Shown piece after piece: positions 31,124 to 37,885 of a stretch of DNA of 37,885 bases. The notes under the pieces are model-generated. The model was not told the DNA's origin. It worked only from the letters and a program-made list of their open reading frames with translations, and did not search any database. The stretch is from CAXMQS01 sp964195995 (GTDB lineage Bacteria; Actinomycetota; Acidimicrobiia; Spongiisociales; JAOTWH01), in contig CAXMQS010000066.1 of the NCBI GenBank assembly GCA_964195995.1, positions 1 through 37,885 of the forward strand. The letters are read 5' to 3'. The first letter of the stretch is position 1; every line of letters begins with the position of its first letter. The translations under genes and the position numbers were made by a program.

Positions 31124-32701
31124 GTGCGACAGGTCCTTGGCGCGCTCGCAGTCATCGCGACGGTTGTCGTCGCTGCCCCGGCGTCGGCATCTGTCTCTAA
31201 CGGTCAGATCGCTTTCTCAACCTCGCGCGACGGCAACTTCGAGATCTACGTCATGGACGCAGACGGCGCCAACAAGACCCGCCTGACGTCGAACAGTGCC
31301 ACGGACCTCGGGCCAGCCTTCTCCCCAGACGGTTCGAAGATCGTCTTCGCCTCGCTTCGGAGCGGCAACTGGGACATCTACGTGATGGACGCGGACGGCT
31401 CCGACGAGGCCAGGATCACCAAGGACGCCGCCTTCGACGGCGAGCCGTCATGGTCACCGGACGGCACGACGATCGTCTTTTCCTCGGAACGTGATGGGTC
31501 CCGCAACATCTACCGCGTTGACGCCGACGGCAGCGACGCCTTCGCCCTCACTGCCACTGCGTTCACAGACGCCAATCCGCGGTGGTCGCCGAACGGCACC
31601 ACCATCGCCTTCGACTCCTCGCGAGATGGAAACCGCGACATCTTCGTCATGAATACAGACGGCACCGGACAAACCCCGATAACGACCGACCCGGCCGATG
31701 ACTCGCTTCCCTCGTGGTCACCTGACGGTTCCCGGATCGCGTTCACAACCGATCGCGACGGCAACGACGAGATCTACGTCGTGGAAGCCGACGGCGTCAA
31801 TCGGATCCGCCTGACAACCAACGCCGCCTCCGACACGGGAGCCGGCTGGTCCCCAGACGGCTCCAAGCTCGCCTTCTGGTCGCTCCGAAGCGGCGACGCC
31901 GACATCTTCATGATGGATGCAGACGGCGGAGGTGTCGTCAAGCTGACCTCGTCGAGCGCCTTCGACAGCTCGCCGTCGTGGCAAACGCTGATCTCGACGC
32001 CTGTCGGCCTCGTCGACAGGACACAGGGCTTCTGGCACCTGCGCACCATCGATGGCAACGTCGCAGGCTTCTTCTACGGCAATCCGACCGATATCCCGCT
32101 CATGGGCGATTGGGACTGCGACGGCGTCGACACCCCGGGTCAGTTTCGACCGTCGAACGGCCTCGTCTATGTGCGCAACACCAACACCAGCGGCATCGCG
32201 GACGCCGACTACTTCATCGGTAATCCCGGCGACATCCCGCTGTCGGGCGACTTCGACGGAGACGGCTGTGACACCGTCGGCGTGTACCGACCGGCGAACC
32301 GCACCGTCTACCTCTTCAACAGCCTCGGTGCCGGTGGGGCGGGGCTCGGAGCAGCAGACTTAGCCTTCGAGTTCGGCAACCCTGGCGACCTGCCATTCGC
32401 CGGCGACTTCGATGGCGACGGCACCGACACAGTTGGTGTGCACCGCCCTGGAACCAACTTCGTCTACTTGCGTAACACCAACTCTGCGGGATTCGCCGAC
32501 ACCAAGTTCTTCTTCGGCAGGATCGGCGACATCGTGTTCGCCAGCGACTTCAACGGGGACTCACGCGATTCGGTCGCGGCGTTCCGTCCGGACACCAGTC
32601 AGTTCGTGATCCAGTTCGTCAACGGAACGCGGCCGCCGGATGAGGTGTTCACGTTCGGAAGCGAAGATTGGTATCCCGTGGCAGGAGCGTTCGGCTTCTA
32701 G
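31124..32701 (+). CDS. Secreted TolB-like beta-propeller with C-terminal FG-GAP-like calcium repeats
   Basis: 525 residues. Signal peptide about 1-23 (VLGALAVIATVVVAAPASAS), so exported. Residues about 25-285 form six PD40/WD40-like blades, each with a variant of W/FSPDGSKIVF followed by SxRDGNxxIYVMDADG. The C-terminal half (about 290-525) has four modules with Asp-rich loops such as GDWDCDGVDTPGQFRP, GDFDGDGCDTVGVYRP and GDFDGDGTDTVGVHRP, typical of FG-GAP/calcium-binding repeats. Proteins with this second half are frequent in Acidimicrobiia. No anchor or sorting signal is visible. GTG 31124 follows GGAGA. The stop overlaps that of ddl. Confidence 0.88.
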   Translation: MRQVLGALAVIATVVVAAPASASVSNGQIAFSTSRDGNFEIYVMDADGANKTRLTSNSATDLGPAFSPDGSKIVFASLRSGNWDIYVMDADGSDEARITKDAAFDGEPSWSPDGTTIVFSSERDGSRNIYRVDADGSDAFALTATAFTDANPRWSPNGTTIAFDSSRDGNRDIFVMNTDGTGQTPITTDPADDSLPSWSPDGSRIAFTTDRDGNDEIYVVEADGVNRIRLTTNAASDTGAGWSPDGSKLAFWSLRSGDADIFMMDADGGGVVKLTSSSAFDSSPSWQTLISTPVGLVDRTQGFWHLRTIDGNVAGFFYGNPTDIPLMGDWDCDGVDTPGQFRPSNGLVYVRNTNTSGIADADYFIGNPGDIPLSGDFDGDGCDTVGVYRPANRTVYLFNSLGAGGAGLGAADLAFEFGNPGDLPFAGDFDGDGTDTVGVHRPGTNFVYLRNTNSAGFADTKFFFGRIGDIVFASDFNGDSRDSVAAFRPDTSQFVIQFVNGTRPPDEVFTFGSEDWYPVAGAFGF

Positions 32702-33684
32702 GGGCCGAGCGCCAGCTGCACGAGCTCGTCGCAGAGCTCGGCGTAGGTCATCCCGGTGGCCAGCCACATCTTGGGGAAGCCGCTGATGGGTGTGAACCCC
32801 GGCATCGTGTTGACCTCGTTGACCAAAAAGCCCCGCTCGGCGTGGTAGCGGAAATCCACCCTCGCCAGGCCGACACAGCTGAGGACCTCGAACGCTCTGG
32901 CCGCCAGGGCCCGCACCTCCTCGGTCTGCGAATGAGTCAGGTCGGCAGGCGCCACGAACTCAGACGTGTCGTCTCTGTACTTTGCGTCGAAGTCGTACCA
33001 CTCGCCCGCCAGCTTGATCTCCCCCGGAAGCGAGGTCCGCGGCCCCTCGAGGACCGCAACCTCGATCTCACGACCGGGAATGCTCTCTTCCAGGAGGACC
33101 TTCTCTGACAAGACGAAAGCAGCATCGAGCGCCGCCGACAGCGCCGTCGGGTCGTCTACCCGGGAAACACCGAGCGACGATCCCATGGAGGCGGGCTTCA
33201 CGAAGAGCGGGTAGCCGATCTCATCGGCCACCGCAGCCTCCTCCGGGGAGTGGATCGCCCGGTAACGAGCGGTCGGCAAGTCGGCATGCTCGAAGAGACG
33301 CTTGGCAACGTCCTTGTCCATCGCCAAGGCCGAACCCAGAACACCGCAGCCGACGTAGCGGACCCCGGCCATATCGAACATGCCCTGGATCGTGCCATCC
33401 TCGCCGAACGGGCCATGCAGCACGGGGAAGACAACGTCGAATGGGATTGACCCATCAGGTCCCGATATCGTTCCCTCGGGAATCGAGAAGGACACCGTCG
33501 GGCCAGCTGCTACGAGAGGGTCGGACCCGCTCGCAGCGAGGTGCCATCTCCCCGAACGATCGATCCCCACAGGCAAGACCTCGTGGCCAGCTCCCTCAAG
33601 CGCCTCGAGAATCGCGACCGCAGAAACGCAGGAAATCTCATGTTCGGCCGATCTTCCGCCGAAAACGAGCAAGACATGAGCCAT
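32698..33684 (-). CDS. ddl: D-alanine--D-alanine ligase
   Basis: ATP-grasp enzyme making the D-Ala-D-Ala dipeptide of peptidoglycan. 328 residues: VLLVFGGRSAEHEISCVSA, FPVLHGPFGEDGTIQGMF, YVGCGVLGSALAMDKDVAK, LFVKPASMGSSLGVSRV, EESIPGREIEVAVLEG, the catalytic/metal segment VDFRYHAERGFLVNEVNTMP and GFTPISGFPKMW. Normal length. ATG 33684 sits 7 nt downstream of TAGGCT. No mur genes are adjacent. Confidence 0.96.
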   Translation of the reverse strand: MAHVLLVFGGRSAEHEISCVSAVAILEALEGAGHEVLPVGIDRSGRWHLAASGSDPLVAAGPTVSFSIPEGTISGPDGSIPFDVVFPVLHGPFGEDGTIQGMFDMAGVRYVGCGVLGSALAMDKDVAKRLFEHADLPTARYRAIHSPEEAAVADEIGYPLFVKPASMGSSLGVSRVDDPTALSAALDAAFVLSEKVLLEESIPGREIEVAVLEGPRTSLPGEIKLAGEWYDFDAKYRDDTSEFVAPADLTHSQTEEVRALAARAFEVLSCVGLARVDFRYHAERGFLVNEVNTMPGFTPISGFPKMWLATGMTYAELCDELVQLALGP

Positions 33685-33691
33685 CCCATCG

Positions 33692-33697
33692 AGCCTA
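33692..33697 (-). promoter_or_regulatory. Probable -10 box (TAGGCT) for leaderless ddl mRNA
   Basis: On the minus strand TAGGCT ends 7 nt before ATG 33684 with no ribosome binding site between; identical hexamer to those before 6513 and 37702. Confidence 0.6.
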
Positions 33698-33723
33698 TCG
33701 CCACGTCCTCAAAGGCCTCACTG

Positions 33724-35484
33724 GTGCGCTCGCCGTACAGACGCCGCGTTGCTCTGATCATGGCGACGATCACGGCGGCGGGCGGCGGTGCTCTGCTCTA
33801 CGCAACCATCGACCGCGACGCCCTGGACGATCCGACTATGTGGATGCCCCTGGTGGCCATCGGTGCCACGACCCTGGTGATGGCATCCTGGCGCTGGACG
33901 CGGGGCAACAGCCTGCTCGTCGACCTCCCTGCCCTGGCTTGGGCAGCGGTCGTGTTGTGGGGCTTGCTTGCCGGCGCTCGCCTGTTCGAAGAGGTCCCCC
34001 CGACGGCGGCGTTCGCCGCCGCAACGCTCATCGGCATCTCCCTCCTGGCCCGGCCACTACCCGTCGGCATCATGGCGATCGCCACCCTTGGCACCTATTA
34101 CCTGGCCACCCGCCAGGTCGAACCACCGCCAGCCGGATGGGATCTATGGATTCCGTATGCCGGCCTGGCATCAGTCGTGTTCATCGCGGCGGCGGCAGCT
34201 GCCGCCTTGAACATCTCATCGCGACGCAGCGATACCCAGCTGATCAACATGGCAATAAAGGAGGGGGAGCTGGAGCGGCGCAGCGCGGACATCGAGCGCC
34301 TCTACGACATAAGCAGCACGCTCGGCGCCGGCCACAGTAGGGCCGAAGTCCTCCCTGAGCTGGTGGCCAAGGTGGCCATCTCCGTCAACGCCAAGGTCGG
34401 GTTGGTCGCGATGTACAACCCTGCCGAGCAGGCGCTCGAGGTCATCTCACCCATCTGGGTGGCAGGCCACGCGCTGCGCGCCGAGGGCTACGTGCTTCCG
34501 CTCACCGAGAAGAGCTTCAGCCAGCAGGTCTTCGTTTCAGATACGGCCGAGTTCTCCAACTCGATCGATGGGGACGGACTGCTGCGCGACCTTGACGCCA
34601 CCCGGGCTGCGGCAGTGCCCCTGCACCGAGAGTCTCGGACCATCGGAGTGATGATGGTCACGGACAAGGAGAGTGGGCCATTCGAGGAGAGCGATCTCAG
34701 CCTCCTGAAGTCACTGGCAGCTCCAGTGGCCCTGATACTCGAGCACTTCACGCGCTTCGAGGAGGCCAAGGCGACCAGTGAGAAGATGACGGAGCTGGCC
34801 CAGCTGAAGAGCGACTTCGTCTCCGTGACGAGCCACGAGCTGAGAACTCCCCTTACCTCGATCATCGGGAGCCTGGCGACGCTCGCCAGGCCCGAGCTGG
34901 CGCCAACAGATCCTGGTGCCCAACAGCTCCTGGCTTCGGCACAGCGACAGGCCGATCGCCTCAAGAGGCTCATCGAGGACCTCCTGACTGCGTCACGCCT
35001 AGACAACAGGGCTCTGCCGCTGCGGCCCCAGTCGATCGATCTCGCCGAGTTCATACACGACGCGGTACGGAGTCTTCCGACAGCAGACGAGTTCGTTTCC
35101 CTCGACCTGGCGATCGAAATCCCAACCCTCAACGCCGACCCAGACCACGTCAGGCGCATCGTCGTCAACCTCGTTGAGAATGCGATGAAGTACGCGCCCG
35201 GATCGCAAATCGAAGTCGTCGCCAAGGCATCCGGCAAAGAGGTATGGGTGTCCGTCGTCGACCATGGTCCCGGCGTCCCCTACGAGCTTCACGACCACAT
35301 CTTCGACAGGTTCACCCAGGTCGGTGACCACGCAACTCGGGTGAAGGGCGGCACCGGCCTCGGCCTTTCGATCGTGCGGGGCCTCGCTGAGGCCATGGGC
35401 GGTCGCGTTTGGTACGAACCAACCATCGGTGGCGGGGCGACCTTCTCATTGGCACTGCCGCTGAAGCAGCGGACCCTCAGCTAG
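33724..35484 (+). CDS. Membrane sensor histidine kinase with GAF domain, no adjacent response regulator
   Basis: 586 residues with the chosen start. About 5-6 hydrophobic helices (about 8-160) are followed by a linker and a GAF domain (about 195-345), then HisKA with the phospho-acceptor H371 in SVTSHELRTPLTSIIGSL. The HATPase_c domain has the N box NLVENAMKYAPG, G1 DHGPGVP (from D513) and G2 GGTGLGLSIVRGLAEAMGG. Start: GTG 33724 follows AAAGG and gives a basic N-terminus before the first helix. ATG 33676, in frame, would overlap ddl head-on by 9 bp. No response-regulator gene lies nearby. Its TAG overlaps the stop of fabI. Confidence 0.9.
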   Translation: MRSPYRRRVALIMATITAAGGGALLYATIDRDALDDPTMWMPLVAIGATTLVMASWRWTRGNSLLVDLPALAWAAVVLWGLLAGARLFEEVPPTAAFAAATLIGISLLARPLPVGIMAIATLGTYYLATRQVEPPPAGWDLWIPYAGLASVVFIAAAAAAALNISSRRSDTQLINMAIKEGELERRSADIERLYDISSTLGAGHSRAEVLPELVAKVAISVNAKVGLVAMYNPAEQALEVISPIWVAGHALRAEGYVLPLTEKSFSQQVFVSDTAEFSNSIDGDGLLRDLDATRAAAVPLHRESRTIGVMMVTDKESGPFEESDLSLLKSLAAPVALILEHFTRFEEAKATSEKMTELAQLKSDFVSVTSHELRTPLTSIIGSLATLARPELAPTDPGAQQLLASAQRQADRLKRLIEDLLTASRLDNRALPLRPQSIDLAEFIHDAVRSLPTADEFVSLDLAIEIPTLNADPDHVRRIVVNLVENAMKYAPGSQIEVVAKASGKEVWVSVVDHGPGVPYELHDHIFDRFTQVGDHATRVKGGTGLGLSIVRGLAEAMGGRVWYEPTIGGGATFSLALPLKQRTLS

Positions 35485-36260
35485 TCGCCGGCAGCAGCGA
35501 TGGCGTGGAAGCCGCCATCGACGTGCACTACCTCTCCCGTGGTGGCCATCGCCCAGTCAGATAGCAGCACACAGATCATCCTGGCCACCGGGTCGGGGTT
35601 GGCGGTGTCCCACGGCAAGGGTGAGCGCTCATCCCAGACGGCGGAGAACCTCTCGAAGCCGGGGATCGACTTGGCGGCAACTGTCCCGAGGGGACCTGCC
35701 GACACCGCATTGACCCTGATGCCCTTCGGTCCCAGGTCGCGGGCCAGGTAGCGGGTTATCGCGACCAGCGCCGCCTTGGCCACTCCCATCCAGTCGTACC
35801 CGGGCCATGCCTGGCGATTGTCGAAGTCGAGCGTCACCAGGGAGCCGCCGCCTGCCTTCTCCATGAGAGGAAGCAGGCCGGCCGCCAACGCTTTGTAGGA
35901 GTAGGCGGATGTCGTGAATGCCGTTGCCGCGCTCTCGGATGGCGTGTTGAGAAAATTGCCGCCGAGAGCGTCGTCCGGCGCGAAGCCGATAGCGTGCAGC
36001 GCTCCGTCTACGGCGCCCCACCGCTGTGTCAAGTCGGCAACAAGTGCATCCATGTGGGCTGGGTCGTTGATATCGAGTTCAAGGACCTCTGGCGGCTTCG
36101 CGAGTCGCTGCGCCGTTCTCTCCGTGATGCTCATCCCTCGACCGAAGCCAGTGAGAACGATGTCGGCGCCCTCCTCCTGGGCCACACGGGCGCAGTGGAA
36201 GGCGATGGAGTCATCGGTGAGGACACCGGTGATAACTAGGCGTTTTCCATCTAACAACAC
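35481..36260 (-). CDS. fabI: Enoyl-ACP reductase, InhA-type FabI
   Basis: NADH-dependent last reductive step of fatty-acid elongation. 259 residues, Rossmann fold: LVITGVLTDDSIAFHCARVA (nucleotide loop), LELDINDPAHM, LHAIGFAPDDALGG, then F146 in TLDFDNRQAWPGYDWMGVAK with Y155 and K162, equivalent to InhA F149/Y158/K165, and GIRVNAVSAGPLGTVAAKSI. The YDWMGVAKAAL pattern is the InhA form found in actinobacteria. GTG 36260 has no ribosome binding site but a TAGAGT box 6 nt upstream, in the 16-bp gap behind a membrane-protein gene. It may be both in that operon and separately transcribed. Confidence 0.95.
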   Translation of the reverse strand: MLLDGKRLVITGVLTDDSIAFHCARVAQEEGADIVLTGFGRGMSITERTAQRLAKPPEVLELDINDPAHMDALVADLTQRWGAVDGALHAIGFAPDDALGGNFLNTPSESAATAFTTSAYSYKALAAGLLPLMEKAGGGSLVTLDFDNRQAWPGYDWMGVAKAALVAITRYLARDLGPKGIRVNAVSAGPLGTVAAKSIPGFERFSAVWDERSPLPWDTANPDPVARMICVLLSDWAMATTGEVVHVDGGFHAIAAAGD

Positions 36261-36266
36261 GAGGGC

Positions 36267-36272
36267 ACTCTA
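36267..36272 (-). promoter_or_regulatory. Possible -10 box (TAGAGT) for fabI
   Basis: On the minus strand TAGAGT ends exactly 6 nt before GTG 36260 within a 16-bp intergenic gap. The geometry fits leaderless transcription, but read-through from upstream is also likely. Confidence 0.4.
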
Positions 36273-36276
36273 GGTA

Positions 36277-36636
36277 TCAGCCAACGTTGGAGTACGCCCG
36301 AAGGCCTAGACCCATTACGAAGAGAAGCAGAAGTCCGTAGGCCAGGGCCGGCTTCTTCGCCAACGTCGGACGGTAGATGTAGGCGAAGGAGAGCGTGAAC
36401 AGGATGACCATTCCGTAGAAGACGTGAAACGTGTCGGGCCGCAGATCACGCGCGTACAGGATGAGGCCGAGGCTGACCTGCACCAGCATCGCCGAAATCG
36501 CGATACCACGACCCCACGTGAAGAGGACGGTCGGCGCCGTCTTGCGAAGATGGAGGGCGAGGCCCCAGAGTCCGACGCCGCCGTTGGTGATGGTTGCGAC
36601 CCAGAACCATGCCCTATGAAGCTCGAGGACGCTCAT
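36277..36636 (-). CDS. Four-helix integral membrane protein, unknown function
   Basis: 119 residues with four predicted helices (about 9-28, 43-64, 70-88, 95-114), small basic loops and a very short N-terminus (SVLELHRAWFWVATITNGG). I recognise similar actinobacterial hypothetical proteins but no assigned role. ATG 36636 starts 3 bp after the stop of the YbaK gene, so it is in the same operon. Confidence 0.75.
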   Translation of the reverse strand: MSVLELHRAWFWVATITNGGVGLWGLALHLRKTAPTVLFTWGRGIAISAMLVQVSLGLILYARDLRPDTFHVFYGMVILFTLSFAYIYRPTLAKKPALAYGLLLLFVMGLGLRAYSNVG

Positions 36637-36639
36637 CGT

Positions 36640-37110
36640 CTATTCACTGAGATCGGCGATCGTCACCGATAGGTGCTGGAACAGCGCGGCGCTCGACAGG
36701 TGGATGTTGACTCCGTGGGCCCCTCCGCCGATGGCGACCTGCCCGTCTGGCACGGAGGAGTCTGCGAACACCGGGAATCTGGACGCGGCGCCGAGCGGGG
36801 TGATGGCGCCACGCTCATAGCCAGTGGCCTCTCTTGCTTCTTCTGCGGATGGCATCGTCACTCTGGAGACGCCAAGTGCCTTGCGCAGTTTCGGCCAAGA
36901 CATCTGGCGCGGACCTGGCAGGAGGATGAACAGGTAGTCGTCGGTGCCTCGGCGGACGATCAGCGACTTCAGGAGATGCTCTGCGTCGATGCCTTGAAGC
37001 TCTGCGCTCTCCTCAACCGACTTAGCCCGCTCGGTTCGCACTACGTCGAATTCGATGTCGGAGCCCTCGAGCTCAGCGATGGCCGGGGTCGACTCAGGCT
37101 CAGATCTCAT
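36640..37110 (-). CDS. YbaK/EbsC-type aminoacyl-tRNA deacylase
   Basis: 156 residues of the YbaK/ProX editing-domain family, which hydrolyses mischarged tRNA (Cys-tRNAPro, Ala-tRNAPro and others). Key parts: RTERAKSVEESAELQGID, the conserved lysine in HLLKSLIVRRG, a KLRKALGVSRVTM segment, GYERGAITPLG, and VAIGGGAHGVNIHLS. The precise substrate is not predictable. ATG 37110 overlaps the end of the upstream gene by 11 bp. Confidence 0.88.
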   Translation of the reverse strand: MRSEPESTPAIAELEGSDIEFDVVRTERAKSVEESAELQGIDAEHLLKSLIVRRGTDDYLFILLPGPRQMSWPKLRKALGVSRVTMPSAEEAREATGYERGAITPLGAASRFPVFADSSVPDGQVAIGGGAHGVNIHLSSAALFQHLSVTIADLSE

Positions 37111-37702
37111 CGAGGAGCTGCTGCTTCTTCTCCTCGAACTCGGCGTCGGTGATGGAGCCGAGACGGTGCAGCGAGGCCAGGCGTTCCAGCGTCGCAGTCG
37201 GGTCCTCCGCTATCTCCTTACCGATGGCCGCGACGCGATCCTCGCGCACTTGATAGAGGAGCGACTGGAACTTCTCCGGCGATCCGATATCGGTGAAGCG
37301 GCTCTGCCCCATCTCCCCCGCGGACTCGATTACGAGGTCGCCGGACCGCAATACCCGCTCGAGGATGGTCTGGCTGAACCGAACATCGTTGATGTTCTCC
37401 AGTGGCAGGTCAACCCCTCGCCTGGCGATGATTCCCCGCCTCGTGATCAGGCGCTCGTCGGTCAGCACATACCAAGTGAAGAACCACGTGACGAAGCGCC
37501 ACAATCCCCAATAGAGCCAGGCGGCCAATGCGATGCCAGCGATAACGAGGGGCGTCGTGCCGTCCCAAAGCATGAAGGCGCCGATGCCGACCGCCAAGAA
37601 GAGCAACGACCACAGCGCCGGCACCGCCAGCATTCTCCAGTGAGGCCGAAACTCCGTGAGGATCTCTTCGCCCTCGGTGAGCAGTTCTTTGGGGTAAGCC
37701 AT
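37100..37702 (-). CDS. PH-domain (DUF304/bPH_2) membrane protein with C-terminal SHOCT domain
   Basis: 200 residues. Two membrane helices (about 28-45 and 50-75, with a Trp-rich end WLYWGLWRFVTWFFTWYVLT) are followed by a bacterial PH domain (YVLTDERLITRRGIIAR, LPLENINDVRFSQTILERVL, SGDLVIESAG). A short C-terminal SHOCT helix pair ends the protein (LERLASLHRLGSITDAEFEE, then KKQQLLDEI). This architecture is common in actinobacteria, with no defined function; SHOCT segments probably mediate oligomerisation. ATG 37702 lies 6 nt after TAGGCT. First gene of a run with YbaK, the four-helix protein and probably fabI. Confidence 0.88.
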   Translation of the reverse strand: MAYPKELLTEGEEILTEFRPHWRMLAVPALWSLLFLAVGIGAFMLWDGTTPLVIAGIALAAWLYWGLWRFVTWFFTWYVLTDERLITRRGIIARRGVDLPLENINDVRFSQTILERVLRSGDLVIESAGEMGQSRFTDIGSPEKFQSLLYQVREDRVAAIGKEIAEDPTATLERLASLHRLGSITDAEFEEKKQQLLDEI

Positions 37703-37708
37703 GGAAAA

Positions 37709-37714
37709 AGCCTA
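37709..37714 (-). promoter_or_regulatory. Probable -10 box (TAGGCT) for the PH/SHOCT-ybaK operon
   Basis: On the minus strand TAGGCT ends exactly 6 nt before ATG 37702. Third occurrence of this hexamer at this distance from a start codon. Confidence 0.6.
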
Positions 37715-37736
37715 ACGGCGGGCTTTGGGCTGTGGG

Positions 37737-37885
37737 CCACCTCACCCTCTAGGGGGAGGTGGCCGAGCGCCGCCAGGTCGGAGGGGGCTTGCTGTTTCCT
37801 CCCCTCTAGGGGGAGGTGGCCGAGCGCCGCCAGGTCGGAGGGGGCTTGCTGTTTCCTCCCCTCTAGGGGGAGGGGGCCGAGCGCC
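37737..37885. repeat. 57-bp tandem repeat of a palindromic intergenic element, running off the window
   Basis: The marker CTCTAGGGGGAGG recurs at 37747, 37804 and 37861, exactly 57 bp apart. Each unit has a CCTCCCCTCTAGGGGGAGG-like palindrome, GTGGCCGAGCGCCGCCAGGT and CGGAGGGGGCTTGCTGTTT. Units two and one are nearly identical; the first has CTCACCCTCT in place of CTCCCCTCT and the third is cut and has AGGGGGCC. In reverse complement it matches repeat copy B at 18236-18292. Confidence 0.85.

Noticed and set aside
37737..37885. CRISPR array at the right end
   Set aside because: The 57-bp units have no unique spacers: the whole period is repeated, so it is a tandem repeat of an intergenic palindrome.

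Overview
The window is high-GC chromosomal DNA, very probably from an uncultured or little-studied actinobacterium; Acidimicrobiia or a relative is my best guess. Three things support this: the DUF2469 gene next to lepB and yraN, an InhA-type FabI and FtsY with an N-terminal membrane anchor, and an exported TolB-propeller/FG-GAP protein of a kind common in Acidimicrobiia. Genes are tightly packed, with many 1-11 nt overlaps. No tRNA, rRNA, CRISPR array, phage or intact insertion sequence was seen.

Layout. 1-3.6 kb: a cut-off zinc-ribbon gene, a Thr-rich lipoprotein, an acyl-CoA dehydrogenase and a YbjQ-like protein. 3.7-6.2 kb (+): trmD-rplS-lepB-DUF2469-yraN. 6.2-9.6 kb: two very small minus-strand genes (one a 37-residue membrane peptide), a crotonase-family enzyme, a double-GNAT protein and a PLP-dependent Cys/Met-metabolism enzyme, followed by the frameshifted 3' remnant of an ABC-transporter permease. 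9.9-12.4 kb (+): comM-dprA. 12.5-17.7 kb (+): nucleoside salvage (deoB, deoA, purine nucleoside phosphorylase, with a possible 29-codon ORF between the last two) and then etfB-etfA. 17.7-18.4 kb: a small membrane protein between inverted repeats, then about 300 bp of palindromic intergenic repeats. 18.4-30.8 kb (-): one long housekeeping run read right to left, rpmB, a cold-shock-like gene, recG, rsmD, coaD, a coiled-coil DivIVA-like gene, DUF177, rpmF, plsX, rnc, mutM, smc, ftsY, cdd. 30.9-32.7 kb (+): a stand-alone Lrp/AsnC RAM domain and the exported propeller. 32.7-37.7 kb: ddl, a sensor kinase without a partner, an InhA-type enoyl reductase, a four-helix membrane protein, a YbaK deacylase and a PH/SHOCT membrane protein. 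The window ends inside a 57-bp tandem repeat of the same family as the repeats near 18.2 kb.

Together these genes cover translation and tRNA modification, protein export, chromosome segregation, DNA repair and transformation, nucleoside salvage, phospholipid and fatty-acid synthesis, fatty-acid oxidation with its electron carrier, and peptidoglycan precursor synthesis. The most notable signals concern how genes are started and packed. At least eight genes have a TANNNT box 6-8 nt upstream of the start codon (leaderless transcription). Two, perhaps three, genes appear to start with CTG. Four of six convergent gene pairs share the bases of their stop codons. I see no obvious new multi-gene defence or biosynthetic system.
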